Origin: JAODBQ01 sp047602055
GTDB lineage: Bacteria > Actinomycetota > Acidimicrobiia > Acidimicrobiales > Ilumatobacteraceae
DNA length: 64,000 nucleotides
Direction: 5' to 3'
Assembly: GCA_047602055.1 (NCBI GenBank)
Contig: JASGIG010000001.1
Coordinates: 806,001-870,000, forward strand
The stretch's first letter is position 1, and each line of letters begins with the position of its first letter. The notes under the pieces were generated by a model. That model was not told the DNA's origin. It saw nothing but the letters and a program-made list of their open reading frames with translations, and did no database searches. This document shows positions 44,110-54,069 of this stretch, one piece after another. A program made the translations under genes and the position numbers.

Positions 44110-47100
44110 TCAGAGCCCGATTGGCGCGAGGGCCACGACAGCGCCAACGACCAGAATAGTACCCACTATTGCCGTGCCGACAACGACCTGCGAAGAGATG
44201 GAGATCGGCACGCGAGGGGAGGAGGATCCGCCGCCGCGGGGCGGCGACATTGACGCCCAATGACCACCCGTAGCACGCGCGTACATTCCCATTGTCGTCC
44301 AAAGTGCATTCCCGCCAAACATCGGTGGGTGGCAGTGATTGTCCGAGAAGTCCTTCATCGCCTGCCGCGTTTGTGCCGCTTGCTTGTCATACTCGCCGAT
44401 ATGGGTGGCCTGGTCGATCATATTCTCATTCTTACGCAGCCCTGCCGCTCTGTCAGACAGACCGCTCATGCCTTTGCCGGGCCCTGGCCGATGCCTGAAC
44501 ACGAGGTCCATTAGTTGAGCCCAGCGTTGACCGCACGACTTCGCTCCGGAGATGTCGAAGGCGTTGACCGGGTCTCCGAAAACGTAGGTATATGCGTTGG
44601 CGCAGCCACCTTGAATTGGGTCGCGAGCCAGGAAACGCCCGATGGCGGGGTTATAGATTCGGGCGCCCATCTCGACGTCGGTGTTAAGTCCGCCGGCGTG
44701 TTCGGTGCGTCGTTGTGGGCCGCCGAGCCAGCCGTTGTCGAGGGTGCCGGTGAGGTTGTCGGCCGCATTGCCACTGACGAGTTGACCGTCAGGGTTGTAG
44801 ACGGACGTGGCGCCTTGCGTGACGAGGTTGTTGTCGGTGACCTGGGTGACGTCGCCGTGCATGTTCGGGTACGACCACAACCCAGCAGCGCCCCGCTTGG
44901 TGTACAGCGCCCCACCCGGCAGCGGGTAGACGACATCGACGACGTTGTTGGTCGCATCCAACGTCAGCGTCGAGCTGTCGCCGGGACCGCCGTACCCGTA
45001 GCGCTGCGTGGTGCTGGTGCTGGTGGTCTCGTCGAGGTCGGTGCGGGCCACGATCCGGTCGGAGGCGTCGCGCTGGTAGGTCACCTTGCGGACGCCGGCG
45101 ACTTCGGAGGCCATGTGGCGGTCGGCGAAATCGTAGGTGTACTGCTCGCCGCCAAGCGTGGCGGTGTTGCCGTGGGCGTCGTAGCTGATCGCCGACGTGT
45201 AGCCAGCGAGGCTGGTGGAGGTGAGTCGGTCGGCGTTGTCGTAGCAGTTCGTCGCGATCGTCGAACCGTTGTCGATGACCTGGCTGCGGTCGCTGTTCGC
45301 CCCGGCGGCGACATCGGCACCGCAGCCACCGGAGGCAGTGAACTGGTACTGGTAGTCGTGGCTTGTGCCGGTGGCTCGGGTGAGACGGCCGGCGGCGTCG
45401 TAGGTGTAGGTCCAGGTTGGACCTACACCGTCGACGGCCTCGGTGAGGATCTTGCCGGTCAACGAACGCGTCACGCTGTCGGAGGTGATCACGCTGCTGT
45501 CGGACGTCTTGCGCCACGTGATCGTCGCGGGCGCCCCGAGGTTCGTGTAGGTGAACGTTCCGGAGCTGCCGTTACCGGCCTTGCCGGCGCCGTTCGGATA
45601 GGTGACGCCGGTGAGCACGCCTGGATCGAGGGTGGCGGTGTCAGCGGCGTAGGCGAGTTGGGCGACGACGGCGCCGCCGATCGACTCGGACGTGAGCCGG
45701 TTGGCGTTGTCGTACGTGTAGCTGGTTGTACTCGTATACGCCGGCGAGCTGATCGTCGTGGTGGAGCCGGTGGCGCGGCCCGCTTGGTCGTAGACGGTGG
45801 CGGTGGCGACGCCCCAGACGTCGAGGGTGTTGATGGTGCGGCCCAGCGCGTCCACGGTCGTGGTGATCGTCCCCGCCGCGTCGGTGACTGCCGTGGTGTA
45901 CGGGTCGCCGCCGACATCGTAGGTGGTGGTGATCGTCCGCCCGGCCGGCGTGGTGCTATTGGCGGGGATCTTGACGATCGTGGTTCGCCCGCGGGCGTCG
46001 AAGGTGCTGCATGTCCAGGCGGTGTCGCCGACGTAGCGGCTGGCGACGACGCGGCCGAGGATGTCGTAGACGTACTCGGTGGCGACCGCGCTGCCTGATG
46101 CTGGGGTCGGGTCCTGGGAGGTCTTGCGCAGCCCGGCTTGGTCGACCGCCGGGGAGCCGGACACGCACGGGTTCACCGCGGTCGCGCCGAGCGTGTAGTA
46201 GGTGTTCGTCGTCGAGTTCGCCGAGGTCGGGGCCGAGGCGAACGCCGGGAGTGTGGTGCGCAGCGGTCGGAGCAGCTTGTCGCCGGTGGTCTCGTAGCTG
46301 GTGGCGGTGGTCAGGTTGAGTCCGCCTGGGTCTTGGGTTGTGGAGGTGACGAGCCCGTAGCTGGGGTCGATGCCTTCGTCGTAGCGGGTGACGGTCGTGG
46401 TCTGCGCTGGGACCTGGGTGGAGCTCGGGGTGTCGTCGGTGGTGGTCTTGGTCGGGTACCAGAATCCGGGCTTGGTGTAGGTGCCGATCGCCCAGTTCGT
46501 CGAGCTGTCACTCGGACCGGTCCAGCCGAACTGCAAGCTGCTGGTCCCGGTGCCGGCCTTGAAGTCGATGCGGACCCGGATCTGCAGGCTGCTGCCGGGA
46601 TTGATCGTCCCGGTCGACACGTCCTGGTTGGCGGGGGTGGTGACGATCTGGGCCTTGTCGTTGAGGTACAGGGTGGCGTTGTCGGTGGTCCCGGTCTTGA
46701 GTCGGAACGTGTAGTTCCCGGTGGCTGGCAGGGTGATGATCCCGGTGAAGCGGGCCGACCAGTTGTCCTGCCCGGTGACGCCCTGCGGCGCGGTGGGGTC
46801 GGCCCAGGTGTAGGTGACGTCACCGCTGCCGTTGGGACCCATCGAGTGACCGGCAGGTGTGCCGGCCATGTTCGGGCTGGACCAGTAGACGCCTTGAAGG
46901 CCCTTGACGTTGTGGTCGTAGTCGGTGTGGGTGTGCGGCACCTGTCCGGTGCAGGTCCCGTTCGGCGCGTAGGGGGCGGTAGTGCTGAAGCACGACGACG
47001 GCGATGGCCCGTAAACGTCAGTCGGGTGGTTGTTGATGTCGTAGATCGTGGAGGTGGTCCGCCCTGCGCTGACCGTCCGGTAGACGAAGTCGGCGGCGTT

Positions 47101-50100
47101 TGACCAGGTGGTCGAGGTGGTTCGGCCGACGGCGTCGGTGTCGGTGAGGGTGCGACCCGCCGGGTCGAAGGTGACGGTCCGGGCGGTCGCGGCGATCCCG
47201 GCGACGGTGACGTTCGCGGTGCCGGAGGTCGGGTAGGCGAACGTGTCGGCGGGTCGGGGGGCGCCGGCCTGGGGGCGTGGGAGGGTGATGACGTTTGGTT
47301 TACCGTCGGCGGTCCAGGTGATGTCGGTGCGCAGGTCGGCGGTGGGGATCTTGTTCGCGGCCGGGATCGCCCCGGCGTCTTGGGCGGTGATGCGGTCGCG
47401 GTCTGATGGGGTGATGACGCTGGTCAGCTTGCCGGCGGTCCAGATCATGTCGATGACGGCGCGGCCTTCGGGGGCGGCGGTGACACCGGTGCCGGCGGGG
47501 GTCTCGTCGCCGGGTTGGCTGATCCGGGCGAGCAGCCCGGACTGGTAGAAGAGGCGGGTTGCGGTGCCGTCGGGGTAGTCGATCTCGCACAGCATTCCCG
47601 CCGGGGGGAGCGTGTCGAAGCCGGACGGGGCGGTGGGGCAGGTGCCGAGGCCGGTCTGGTTGTAGACGAGGGTGATCTTGCGGGTCGGGGCGAGCCGGTC
47701 CTGGATCGAGGTCAGCCGGGTCGGTGTCGTCGGGTCGTTGTCGGCGGTGTAGTTGTACTGGGCACCTGCGGGCTTGAGATCGTCGGCGACGGAGCGGACA
47801 TCGGTAAGCGTGCCCGAGGCGGAGAACTGGTACACGAGCCCGTCGCCGCCCTGCACCGTGACCGTCTGGTCGGCGTTGACGACGAGGGTGTCGTCCGATT
47901 CCGGTGACGGTGTATAGGCGGCGACCCCGACCGCGGATCCGCTGTCGCCGGTCGTCTTGGTCCACACCTGCTCGGAGCCGTCTACACCGACGAGGGTGAC
48001 GTTGTCGGTGTTGCGCTGCACCTTCGCGTACGCCGGAGAGAGGCCGTTGTCGCCGGACAGGGTCCAGCCGGTCGGCAGCGGCTGCGGTGTGCCGGCCGTG
48101 AACCAGTCGGAGGTGACGGTCGACTCGGTTCCGTTCGCCGTGTTCTTGGCGCGGAACTCGACGTAGCCGGCACCACCGGTGTCGGAGAAGTCGATCTGGA
48201 TCGGCACCGGGGTGTTCGCTGTCAACCAGATGGCGGTCGACGTGGTGAACGGGTTGGCGGTCTTGGTGGCGAGGCAGCACGTCTGGCTGTACACGGTGGT
48301 GCCGTTGACCTTGATCGACAGGTTGTCGTCATGGCCGCCACCGAACACCCAGCTTCCGGTCGACGGGACGGTGATCATGCCGGTCCAACGGACGCTGAAG
48401 TCGGCGGGCACCGACTCGGCGGGCGCGGCGCTGCCCCAGTCGAACGAGGGGGTGGTGTCGACGCGGACCATCTTGATCTCGCCGCCGTCTGGCGCGCTGT
48501 TGGCGTTGCCGTCGACGTAGTAGACGCCGCGCAGGCCGAGCATCGAGCGGTCCTGCGAGTTGTAGGAGAGACCGACCCCGACGTCGCCACCGACCGTCGA
48601 CATCGTCTTGTCGGCCGTTGCCGCGAGGAACAGGTTGCCAGTGCCCATGTTCACCGCCACCGGACCGGCGGTCTGCATCGGCGACGCTGATGCGACACCG
48701 AGGCGCGAGTTCGGCGTCAACGTGAACGTCGCCGACGTCGACGCCGCCCCGAACGAGTCTTTGGTGTCGACGTGCCAGCTGTAGCCGACGTCGGCGCTCA
48801 GCCAGGCCGCCGTCCGGTCCGGCGGGGTGAAGCTCACGTTCGCGCCGGATGGAGCCGTCAGCCAGCCGGACTGGGCCAGGATCCCGGTCCCCAACGTCGG
48901 CGTCAACACGAAGTTGTACGACAGGGTCGAGCCGGAATCGTCGCTGTCGGCGATCGTCGCGCTCAACGCCGGCACCTGCGAGGTCATCACGGTCCCGTTC
49001 ACCGGGGCCATCGCCGACACGGTGGGCGCGGCGTTCGTCAAGGTGATCTGCCATAACCCGCTGGACGTCACGGTCATGCCGTCGTAGCCGTCGACGCCCC
49101 ACCAGAACGTCTGCCCGTAGAACGTCGACGGGAACGTCGCTGCCTGGCTCCACGTACCGCCGCCGGACGTGTTCCAGCTGGCGGTGGTGCTTGTGGTCGT
49201 CGAGTTGACGAAGTAGTTCTTCGTCCCGCACGTGCTGGTGGTGCAGTAGTAGAACGCGTAGTAGACGGTGTCGCCGTTGGCGGTCGCTGGCGGCACGGTG
49301 TTGGCATCGCTCGACGCGGACGCCGTCAGCGTCTGGGTGAGGTTGTGCGACGACGTCCCGTTCGCGGGGCTGGTCAGCCCAGGGGCGGTCGGTGCCGTGT
49401 TGGTCGCGGTGCCGCGTGAGATCACGGCGCCGTTGACATGGCATTCGCCCGGGCCGCAGACGCTGTCCCAGTCGTAGATCTCACCGCGGATCGAGTGGCC
49501 GCTCCACGATTGGGGCACCTGGTAGTTGAACGATGTCGCCGACGTCCAGTCGCTGTACTGGCCTTGGCCGCCGCCGTAGGAGTCGATGACGGCGCCGGTG
49601 TTCTCGTCGACGACGCGGTACATGAACCGCACGGCGTCACTATCGGGATCTGACGCCGACGCACTCCAGAACTGGGCGGTCCGGCCGCTCATGGCGAATC
49701 CGCCCGAGGGCGGCGACGGCCACCGGTTGATCGTCAGCCCGATCGAGACGGAGAACTTCTTGAAGGTGTACCCGTTGACTCCCTCCTGGCCGGAGAACAG
49801 CAGCGCGCCTCCGTAGGTCGAGGTACGCGTCCACACGTTGTACAGATCGCGCAGGTTGCCGTTCTGGGAAACCGCCCCGGTGTTCAACGACCCCGACATG
49901 TACGCCGACCAGCCGTTCGCGACGGTCGCCGAGCCAGGGACCGTCGAGGTGTAGTAGTTCGGAGCGGCCCCGTAGTGGAAACCGTCCTGCGACGCCCAAT
50001 AGACGTTGAGCGGCTGCGTGCCCGAGCCGGTCCCGTCAACGACGTTGGTCGACACCCACGCGTCGAGGACGCTGGCCCCGAAGTAGGCGCTGTAGTCGAA

Positions 50101-51279
50101 CCAGCCCACCGACCGCCAGCGCACCGGGTTACCCGACCCCAGGTACGGGTTCCCGACGCGCGCGTAGCCGTCGTTGTACGACGCGTATGCCGCGCCGGTC
50201 GAGGTGTTGTTGGCGTACGAGTGCACCCACGTCGCGCCGACCCCGACGACCACGTTCGGGTCGACGGTGATCGGGAACGCGTCTGCGGGACGCGCGGCCA
50301 TCGCGGCCGGGGTGACGCCGACCTGCACCGTCGAGCCTGTCTTGCCGGCGTCGGCGACTGCAAAGACCTGGTCCTCGGCGGCGAACGGCAGCCCCGACGC
50401 GTCAAACGTCTCCGGCGGAGTGATCCGCAGACCGCCATCGGCCACCGCCTTGTCGCGCGGCACCAGCCCGTCTGTAGTGCGATCCAGCGCAGTACCGCTC
50501 ACGTCGAACGTCACCGTCGGCTGTGCTAACGGTGTCTTTAACACGAGCAGCTCTTCGACCCCGGCGCCGGTTACCTGATAGACGATGTCGGTACCGGGAA
50601 GGACGTCGGGGTAGCGGACGCTCTCGCCGTCGGGCTCGACAACCGGGGCCACGCTGGCGGCGCCACGGGCCGCGAAGGTGACATCGCCTGCCGAGGTGCG
50701 CACCGTCACGCCGCCCGCCGTCATCGGACGGAACGACACCCGCCAGCCGTTGGCCACGTTGGTCAGCGACCCGTCCTTGGCCTGCACCACATGATTGTCG
50801 ATCTTCTGCCAGGCCCCGGCAGCGTCCTTGAAGTGCACCGGCATCGACGACTGGATGATCGTCTCGGTCCCGTCCGCGTTCAGGTACGTCGTCGCGTCGG
50901 CAGAGCGTTGCGACACGTCCTCCTTCGAGGTGGCCGGATCGAACCCGCTGATCGGTTTCGACGCCATCTTCGGCGTCTTGCCGCCATCGGTGCTCTTCGC
51001 CGCCGGTGGCTGATCCAGCTTGGTGCGAGTCGGCGTCGGCGTCGGCGCAGCGGGAACCTCGGTCGCCTTCGACGCGTTGTCGACCGGGCCGGGCGCCGGT
51101 GTCGACGTCCCCGCTGCGGGTGGTTCACCGGTGGTGGCGCGACCCGCCGCGGGGATCGACAGTCGCTCAGCGCCTGATCGAGCCGCAGCCTGCACCGGGG
51201 CGGCGACCGTCGCTCCCGCTGCGACCAGACCGAGCACTGCCACGACAACACCAGCTCGAACGCCGCTCACCCGACCCAC
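44110..51279 (-). CDS. Secreted RHS-repeat polymorphic toxin
   Basis: About 2389 residues. GTG 51279 is chosen for gagggag just upstream. Layout: N-terminal hydrophobic export segment (GVVVAVLGLVAAGATVAAPV); Ala/Pro/Thr-rich linker; DNRLRE-like beta region (ATWVHSYANNTSTGAAYASY); a PA14-like domain (GLRGVYYVDGNAN to GHDDNLSIKVNG) and a second one (KGLQGVYWSSPNMAG); RHS/YD repeats (YTYDNANRLTSESIGG, YTYDAAGRLTRATG); the RHS core end GARIYNPAIGRFLARDPIQG plus NAYTYVFGDPVNAFDISG. A variable tip of about 140 residues follows, with C-terminal membrane segment VVVGTAIVGTILVVGAVVAL. Such proteins deliver the tip into rival cells. The tip is unrecognised and encoded by less GC-rich DNA. Confidence 0.85.
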   Translation of the reverse strand: MGRVSGVRAGVVVAVLGLVAAGATVAAPVQAAARSGAERLSIPAAGRATTGEPPAAGTSTPAPGPVDNASKATEVPAAPTPTPTRTKLDQPPAAKSTDGGKTPKMASKPISGFDPATSKEDVSQRSADATTYLNADGTETIIQSSMPVHFKDAAGAWQKIDNHVVQAKDGSLTNVANGWRVSFRPMTAGGVTVRTSAGDVTFAARGAASVAPVVEPDGESVRYPDVLPGTDIVYQVTGAGVEELLVLKTPLAQPTVTFDVSGTALDRTTDGLVPRDKAVADGGLRITPPETFDASGLPFAAEDQVFAVADAGKTGSTVQVGVTPAAMAARPADAFPITVDPNVVVGVGATWVHSYANNTSTGAAYASYNDGYARVGNPYLGSGNPVRWRSVGWFDYSAYFGASVLDAWVSTNVVDGTGSGTQPLNVYWASQDGFHYGAAPNYYTSTVPGSATVANGWSAYMSGSLNTGAVSQNGNLRDLYNVWTRTSTYGGALLFSGQEGVNGYTFKKFSVSIGLTINRWPSPPSGGFAMSGRTAQFWSASASDPDSDAVRFMYRVVDENTGAVIDSYGGGQGQYSDWTSATSFNYQVPQSWSGHSIRGEIYDWDSVCGPGECHVNGAVISRGTATNTAPTAPGLTSPANGTSSHNLTQTLTASASSDANTVPPATANGDTVYYAFYYCTTSTCGTKNYFVNSTTTSTTASWNTSGGGTWSQAATFPSTFYGQTFWWGVDGYDGMTVTSSGLWQITLTNAAPTVSAMAPVNGTVMTSQVPALSATIADSDDSGSTLSYNFVLTPTLGTGILAQSGWLTAPSGANVSFTPPDRTAAWLSADVGYSWHVDTKDSFGAASTSATFTLTPNSRLGVASASPMQTAGPVAVNMGTGNLFLAATADKTMSTVGGDVGVGLSYNSQDRSMLGLRGVYYVDGNANSAPDGGEIKMVRVDTTPSFDWGSAAPAESVPADFSVRWTGMITVPSTGSWVFGGGHDDNLSIKVNGTTVYSQTCCLATKTANPFTTSTAIWLTANTPVPIQIDFSDTGGAGYVEFRAKNTANGTESTVTSDWFTAGTPQPLPTGWTLSGDNGLSPAYAKVQRNTDNVTLVGVDGSEQVWTKTTGDSGSAVGVAAYTPSPESDDTLVVNADQTVTVQGGDGLVYQFSASGTLTDVRSVADDLKPAGAQYNYTADNDPTTPTRLTSIQDRLAPTRKITLVYNQTGLGTCPTAPSGFDTLPPAGMLCEIDYPDGTATRLFYQSGLLARISQPGDETPAGTGVTAAPEGRAVIDMIWTAGKLTSVITPSDRDRITAQDAGAIPAANKIPTADLRTDITWTADGKPNVITLPRPQAGAPRPADTFAYPTSGTANVTVAGIAATARTVTFDPAGRTLTDTDAVGRTTSTTWSNAADFVYRTVSAGRTTSTIYDINNHPTDVYGPSPSSCFSTTAPYAPNGTCTGQVPHTHTDYDHNVKGLQGVYWSSPNMAGTPAGHSMGPNGSGDVTYTWADPTAPQGVTGQDNWSARFTGIITLPATGNYTFRLKTGTTDNATLYLNDKAQIVTTPANQDVSTGTINPGSSLQIRVRIDFKAGTGTSSLQFGWTGPSDSSTNWAIGTYTKPGFWYPTKTTTDDTPSSTQVPAQTTTVTRYDEGIDPSYGLVTSTTQDPGGLNLTTATSYETTGDKLLRPLRTTLPAFASAPTSANSTTNTYYTLGATAVNPCVSGSPAVDQAGLRKTSQDPTPASGSAVATEYVYDILGRVVASRYVGDTAWTCSTFDARGRTTIVKIPANSTTPAGRTITTTYDVGGDPYTTAVTDAAGTITTTVDALGRTINTLDVWGVATATVYDQAGRATGSTTTISSPAYTSTTSYTYDNANRLTSESIGGAVVAQLAYAADTATLDPGVLTGVTYPNGAGKAGNGSSGTFTYTNLGAPATITWRKTSDSSVITSDSVTRSLTGKILTEAVDGVGPTWTYTYDAAGRLTRATGTSHDYQYQFTASGGCGADVAAGANSDRSQVIDNGSTIATNCYDNADRLTSTSLAGYTSAISYDAHGNTATLGGEQYTYDFADRHMASEVAGVRKVTYQRDASDRIVARTDLDETTSTSTTQRYGYGGPGDSSTLTLDATNNVVDVVYPLPGGALYTKRGAAGLWSYPNMHGDVTQVTDNNLVTQGATSVYNPDGQLVSGNAADNLTGTLDNGWLGGPQRRTEHAGGLNTDVEMGARIYNPAIGRFLARDPIQGGCANAYTYVFGDPVNAFDISGAKSCGQRWAQLMDLVFRHRPGPGKGMSGLSDRAAGLRKNENMIDQATHIGEYDKQAAQTRQAMKDFSDNHCHPPMFGGNALWTTMGMYARATGGHWASMSPPRGGGSSSPRVPISISSQVVVGTAIVGTILVVGAVVALAPIGL

Positions 51280-51448
51280 GTGAACTCCCTCAGAACCTGT
51301 CGGCGACGAACCCAGTTGCCGTCGCGTCTGAGACAATCAGTGTCTTCACGCGGCGATGTGTTGCGTGACAATTGTCAGAACGACGGAGAGTTCGTCGACA
51401 CCGGCTTCGTCAACGACCTCGGGCGCCTACCACAGCTGGTGACGCCAA

Positions 51449-51976
51449 TCAGTTGATGTAGACGCTGCTGATCCGATCGTCCCAGCCGCTCGACATCGTC
51501 GATGCCGTGACGCCGGCGGAGGTCGAGCCCGGGTACAGGGTCGTGCCCGGGTAGACGTCGTAGAACTTCGCGGAGCAACTCCCGATCTTGTAGCTGCTCG
51601 TCGTGTTGTCGAACCCGTAGCTGGCGAGGTTGAGCGCGGTGAGGCGAGTGCTCAGCCCGAGTGTCGACCCGGTGAACCCGCTCCCCGAGTACAGCGTCAG
51701 AGTGGACCCGCACGAGGACAGGGGCTGCACGACGACCTGCTCGGCGTGGTCCATCTCGGTCTCGGTGCGGTAGCAACGCGTTCCGTTCGCGTCGGCGAAA
51801 CAGGCGCCGGCGTCACCCCAACCCTTCGACAAGTCGATCGTCTTGCCTTCGAAGGTGGCAATGACACCCGCGCCCGTCTCGTTATCCGTCGCAGCGGAGA
51901 CGGGCGCTGTTGCACCGACGACGCCGACGGCGGCGACGACGGCGGCGACAGCTAAGCGGGTCCGGATGTTCTTCAT
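51449..51976 (-). CDS. Secreted beta/gamma-crystallin-like protein (peptidase inhibitor I36-like)
   Basis: 175 residues from ATG 51976, with ggagcc upstream. A clear signal peptide is present (MKNIRTRL, then AVAAVVAAVGVVGATAPVSA, cut after SAA). The mature part has CFADANGTRCYRTETEMDHA, then STLTLYSGSGFTGSTLGLST, then ALNLASYGFDNTTSSYKIGS, two Greek-key-like motifs with four Cys. That fits the SMPI/I36 metalloprotease-inhibitor and crystallin-like group. It closely follows the anti-sigma-like gene (13 bp), so it is probably a target of the same regulon. Inhibitor activity is not certain. Confidence 0.65.
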   Translation of the reverse strand: MKNIRTRLAVAAVVAAVGVVGATAPVSAATDNETGAGVIATFEGKTIDLSKGWGDAGACFADANGTRCYRTETEMDHAEQVVVQPLSSCGSTLTLYSGSGFTGSTLGLSTRLTALNLASYGFDNTTSSYKIGSCSAKFYDVYPGTTLYPGSTSAGVTASTMSSGWDDRISSVYIN

Positions 51977-51989
51977 GTGGTGGCTCCTT

Positions 51990-52733
51990 TCAGCCTGATG
52001 GGTCGAACAGGGTGACTGTTCGTGTGACGCTGTCGACGGCGGCAAGGACGCACGGCGCGTTCTCCGCTCCCGGACTGAGGACGACCGACCAGTCCGACTC
52101 GCCCGACTTGGCGAACACGTCGACGACGGCAGCCGTGAAGTCCGTCGCTGTTGTGCACGGCCCGCCGTTCATCTCGGTGATCTGCTCGTCGAGTTCGACT
52201 GCCTGTTGCTCGCGCTCGCCCAGCGGGCCAGCCTCCGCCAACCCGAGCTGTCCGCACGTGTTCTCGTCGCCGGGGAAGACGTTGATCGGGCCGCGAGGAT
52301 CGACACACGCGACCAGGTTCGGAACCTCGCCCGCCTGGCCGGAATCCGCGAACGCGCCGTTCTCCCACTGGTGCCGGCACCCGTCGAGCGGATCGAGCCC
52401 GGGTTCGATGACGACCGCGTCGGCGTCGAACGACGCCGCGGCCCGACAGACCGTCCCGGCTTCGGGTCGTGACGGCTCGCCTCGGTTGAGGAGCGCGGCG
52501 GCGGTGACGGCTCCGCCGGTCGCGACGACAGCGAGGATCGCTCCGCCGGCGATCCGCCGGCGTCGCCGTCGGCGTGCGCCCGCGCGTCGCCGTTCGGCCG
52601 CGGCGACCTGAGCGACGACCTGAGCGACGACGACATCGTCAGGTTCCGTGAACGTCGCCGCGGATTCGGGGTGCCGGTGCAGCCAGTCGGCGAGCAAGTC
52701 CATCTCGTCTGGGCGGAAATCGTCGTCACTCAT
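51990..52733 (-). CDS. Membrane anti-sigma-factor-like protein
   Basis: 247 residues from ATG 52733, overlapping the sigma-factor stop (ATGA). A cytosolic acidic N-terminus of about 50 residues (DDFRPDEMDLLADWLHRHPE) precedes a run of Arg and a single transmembrane segment (IAGGAILAVVATGGAVTAAA, about residues 61-80). The outer domain has paired Cys (GTVCRAAASF, DGCRHQWE, VACVDPRG, NTCGQLG). This is the architecture of ECF anti-sigma factors, though a canonical zinc anti-sigma motif is not seen. The outer domain would sense envelope signals. Confidence 0.65.
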   Translation of the reverse strand: MSDDDFRPDEMDLLADWLHRHPESAATFTEPDDVVVAQVVAQVAAAERRRAGARRRRRRRIAGGAILAVVATGGAVTAAALLNRGEPSRPEAGTVCRAAASFDADAVVIEPGLDPLDGCRHQWENGAFADSGQAGEVPNLVACVDPRGPINVFPGDENTCGQLGLAEAGPLGEREQQAVELDEQITEMNGGPCTTATDFTAAVVDVFAKSGESDWSVVLSPGAENAPCVLAAVDSVTRTVTLFDPSG

Positions 52734-53287
52734 CGACTCGCCGTCCCATCATCGACCGCCGGTGGTTCCACCTGGAACCGTTCCCTGAACGCCGCGCGCG
52801 CTCTCATCAATCGCGACCGCACCGCGACCGCTGTGACCCCGAGCTCCGTGGCGAGCTCTGGGCCGGTCCAGCCGGCGGCGGCACGAGCGAGCAGCACCTG
52901 ATCGTCGATGGGGAGTTGCTCGTAGGCTGCACGGATCTGACGGTCCTGTTGTCGACGTACGTCGTCGTCGACTACGAGATCCTCCGCCGATGGCATCTCG
53001 GACTCGACGGGCTGCGCGGCGAGCCGTTCGAGGAGTTGCCGGCGTCGGGCTCCGCGGCGTGCCTCGTTCGCGGCGAGGAACTCGGCGGTGCGGATCAGCC
53101 AGGATCGGACCGTGTCGTCTGACAGCGACGCCAACTCGTCGAGGTGACGGTAGGCAACCTCGAACACGTCGGCGAGTAACTCCTCGCGTGTGACCTGATC
53201 GCGTTCTGAACGTGTCAACGTCCAGCTCACGGCCCGGACGTGTGTCTCGATGATCCGTTTGAGCTGTCGTTCTTGGTCGTTGTTCAA
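52730..53287 (-). CDS. ECF-family RNA polymerase sigma factor
   Basis: 185 residues. Region 2-like VSWTLTRSERDQVTREELLA, then DVFEVAYRHLDELASLSDDT, then VRSWLIRTAEFLAANEARRG. Region 4 HTH: YEQLPIDDQVLLARAAAGWT, GPELATELGVTAVAVRSRLM, RARAAFRERF. The linker with ESEMPSAEDLVVDDDV is typical. First gene of a three-gene operon with its presumed membrane anti-sigma factor and a secreted protein. ECF factors usually activate their own promoter; no promoter motif was assigned. Confidence 0.85.
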   Translation of the reverse strand: MNNDQERQLKRIIETHVRAVSWTLTRSERDQVTREELLADVFEVAYRHLDELASLSDDTVRSWLIRTAEFLAANEARRGARRRQLLERLAAQPVESEMPSAEDLVVDDDVRRQQDRQIRAAYEQLPIDDQVLLARAAAGWTGPELATELGVTAVAVRSRLMRARAAFRERFQVEPPAVDDGTASR

Positions 53288-53377
53288 GCCTCGCCGTCTC
53301 CGCCCTCGGAGGTGGCGCGCTAGAGCCCGCCATGTACCAGTGTCGGCACAGGGCGAAGTGTTGCGCAGCGGGACGGA

Positions 53378-53734
53378 TCAGACCCCGATCAGCGGCACTC
53401 CAATCACTTGCCCTGGCCGGCCGTGCTGTTCGAACTCACTGGCAGCGAAGCCATCGGCGAACACCTGGGCGCCGCCCGAACTGACGAATGGCCCGTAGGC
53501 CGCGATGCGGCCGCCGGGATACCTGACGACGACCACGTAGCTCGCGAACCGTCCCGGGTCGACTCGTTGGCGGACGACCTCCATCAGCTCATCAACGTCA
53601 GGGACGTCTTCTCTGGCCGCTTCCGGCAGATGGCCGTCACGGTTCACCGTCGGGACTGGCGGCGGGCTGGACCGCCGGCCGGTGTGCTGCCTGCCCGCTG
53701 GACAGCGGCCTGAGCGGTTTCGGTTCATGCGCAC
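53378..53734 (-). CDS. Hypothetical protein
   Basis: The frame from 53734 encodes 118 residues. The part from about residue 38 looks genuine: DVPDVDELMEVVRQRVDPGR, then FASYVVVVRYPGGRIAAYGP, then FVSSGGAQVFADGFAASEFE, ending in GQVIGVPLIGV. The N-terminal 35 residues are basic and Pro-rich and may be an over-extended start. Short alpha/beta domain; no family recognised. Sits upstream of the sigma-factor gene. Confidence 0.5.
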   Translation of the reverse strand: MRMNRNRSGRCPAGRQHTGRRSSPPPVPTVNRDGHLPEAAREDVPDVDELMEVVRQRVDPGRFASYVVVVRYPGGRIAAYGPFVSSGGAQVFADGFAASEFEQHGRPGQVIGVPLIGV

Positions 53735-54069
53735 CTCGACATCGCGGGAAGGCGGCCTCGATAGCCGCAGGACCCCTCCCTCACCAGTGTCGGGTCTGGC
53801 GGTCGTGTTGCTCGGCGGTCAACCTGTCGTCCCCTCATGCGGTCATCGGTGGTGCTCCGTTGGCGAGCCTTCGGATGTCGTTGCGTGCTGTGCCGGGTGT
53901 CTGCTCGGAGTGCGGACAGCCGAACCGTTCGCAACCTCATCGCCGGCGCCGACTGGGACCGGTGAGCGTTGTCTGATCCGGATGAGGTGGAGTCTCCGAG
54001 GGCAGGCGATGCGCAGGCGGTGCCCATCGACATCGATCGTCAGCGCGCTGGGATCGATCGTGCGCCAGT
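53735..54069. other. Gap without a supported gene
   Basis: About 335 bp with only short shadow frames. A 76-residue minus frame at 53843-54073 (NWRTIDPSALTIDVDGHRLR) may be noise or another decayed fragment. Confidence 0.35.

Noticed and set aside
44515..46098. 527-residue plus-strand open frame inside the RHS gene
   Set aside because: Gly/Val/Arg-rich shadow of the RHS repeats; the minus strand has PA14 and RHS motifs.
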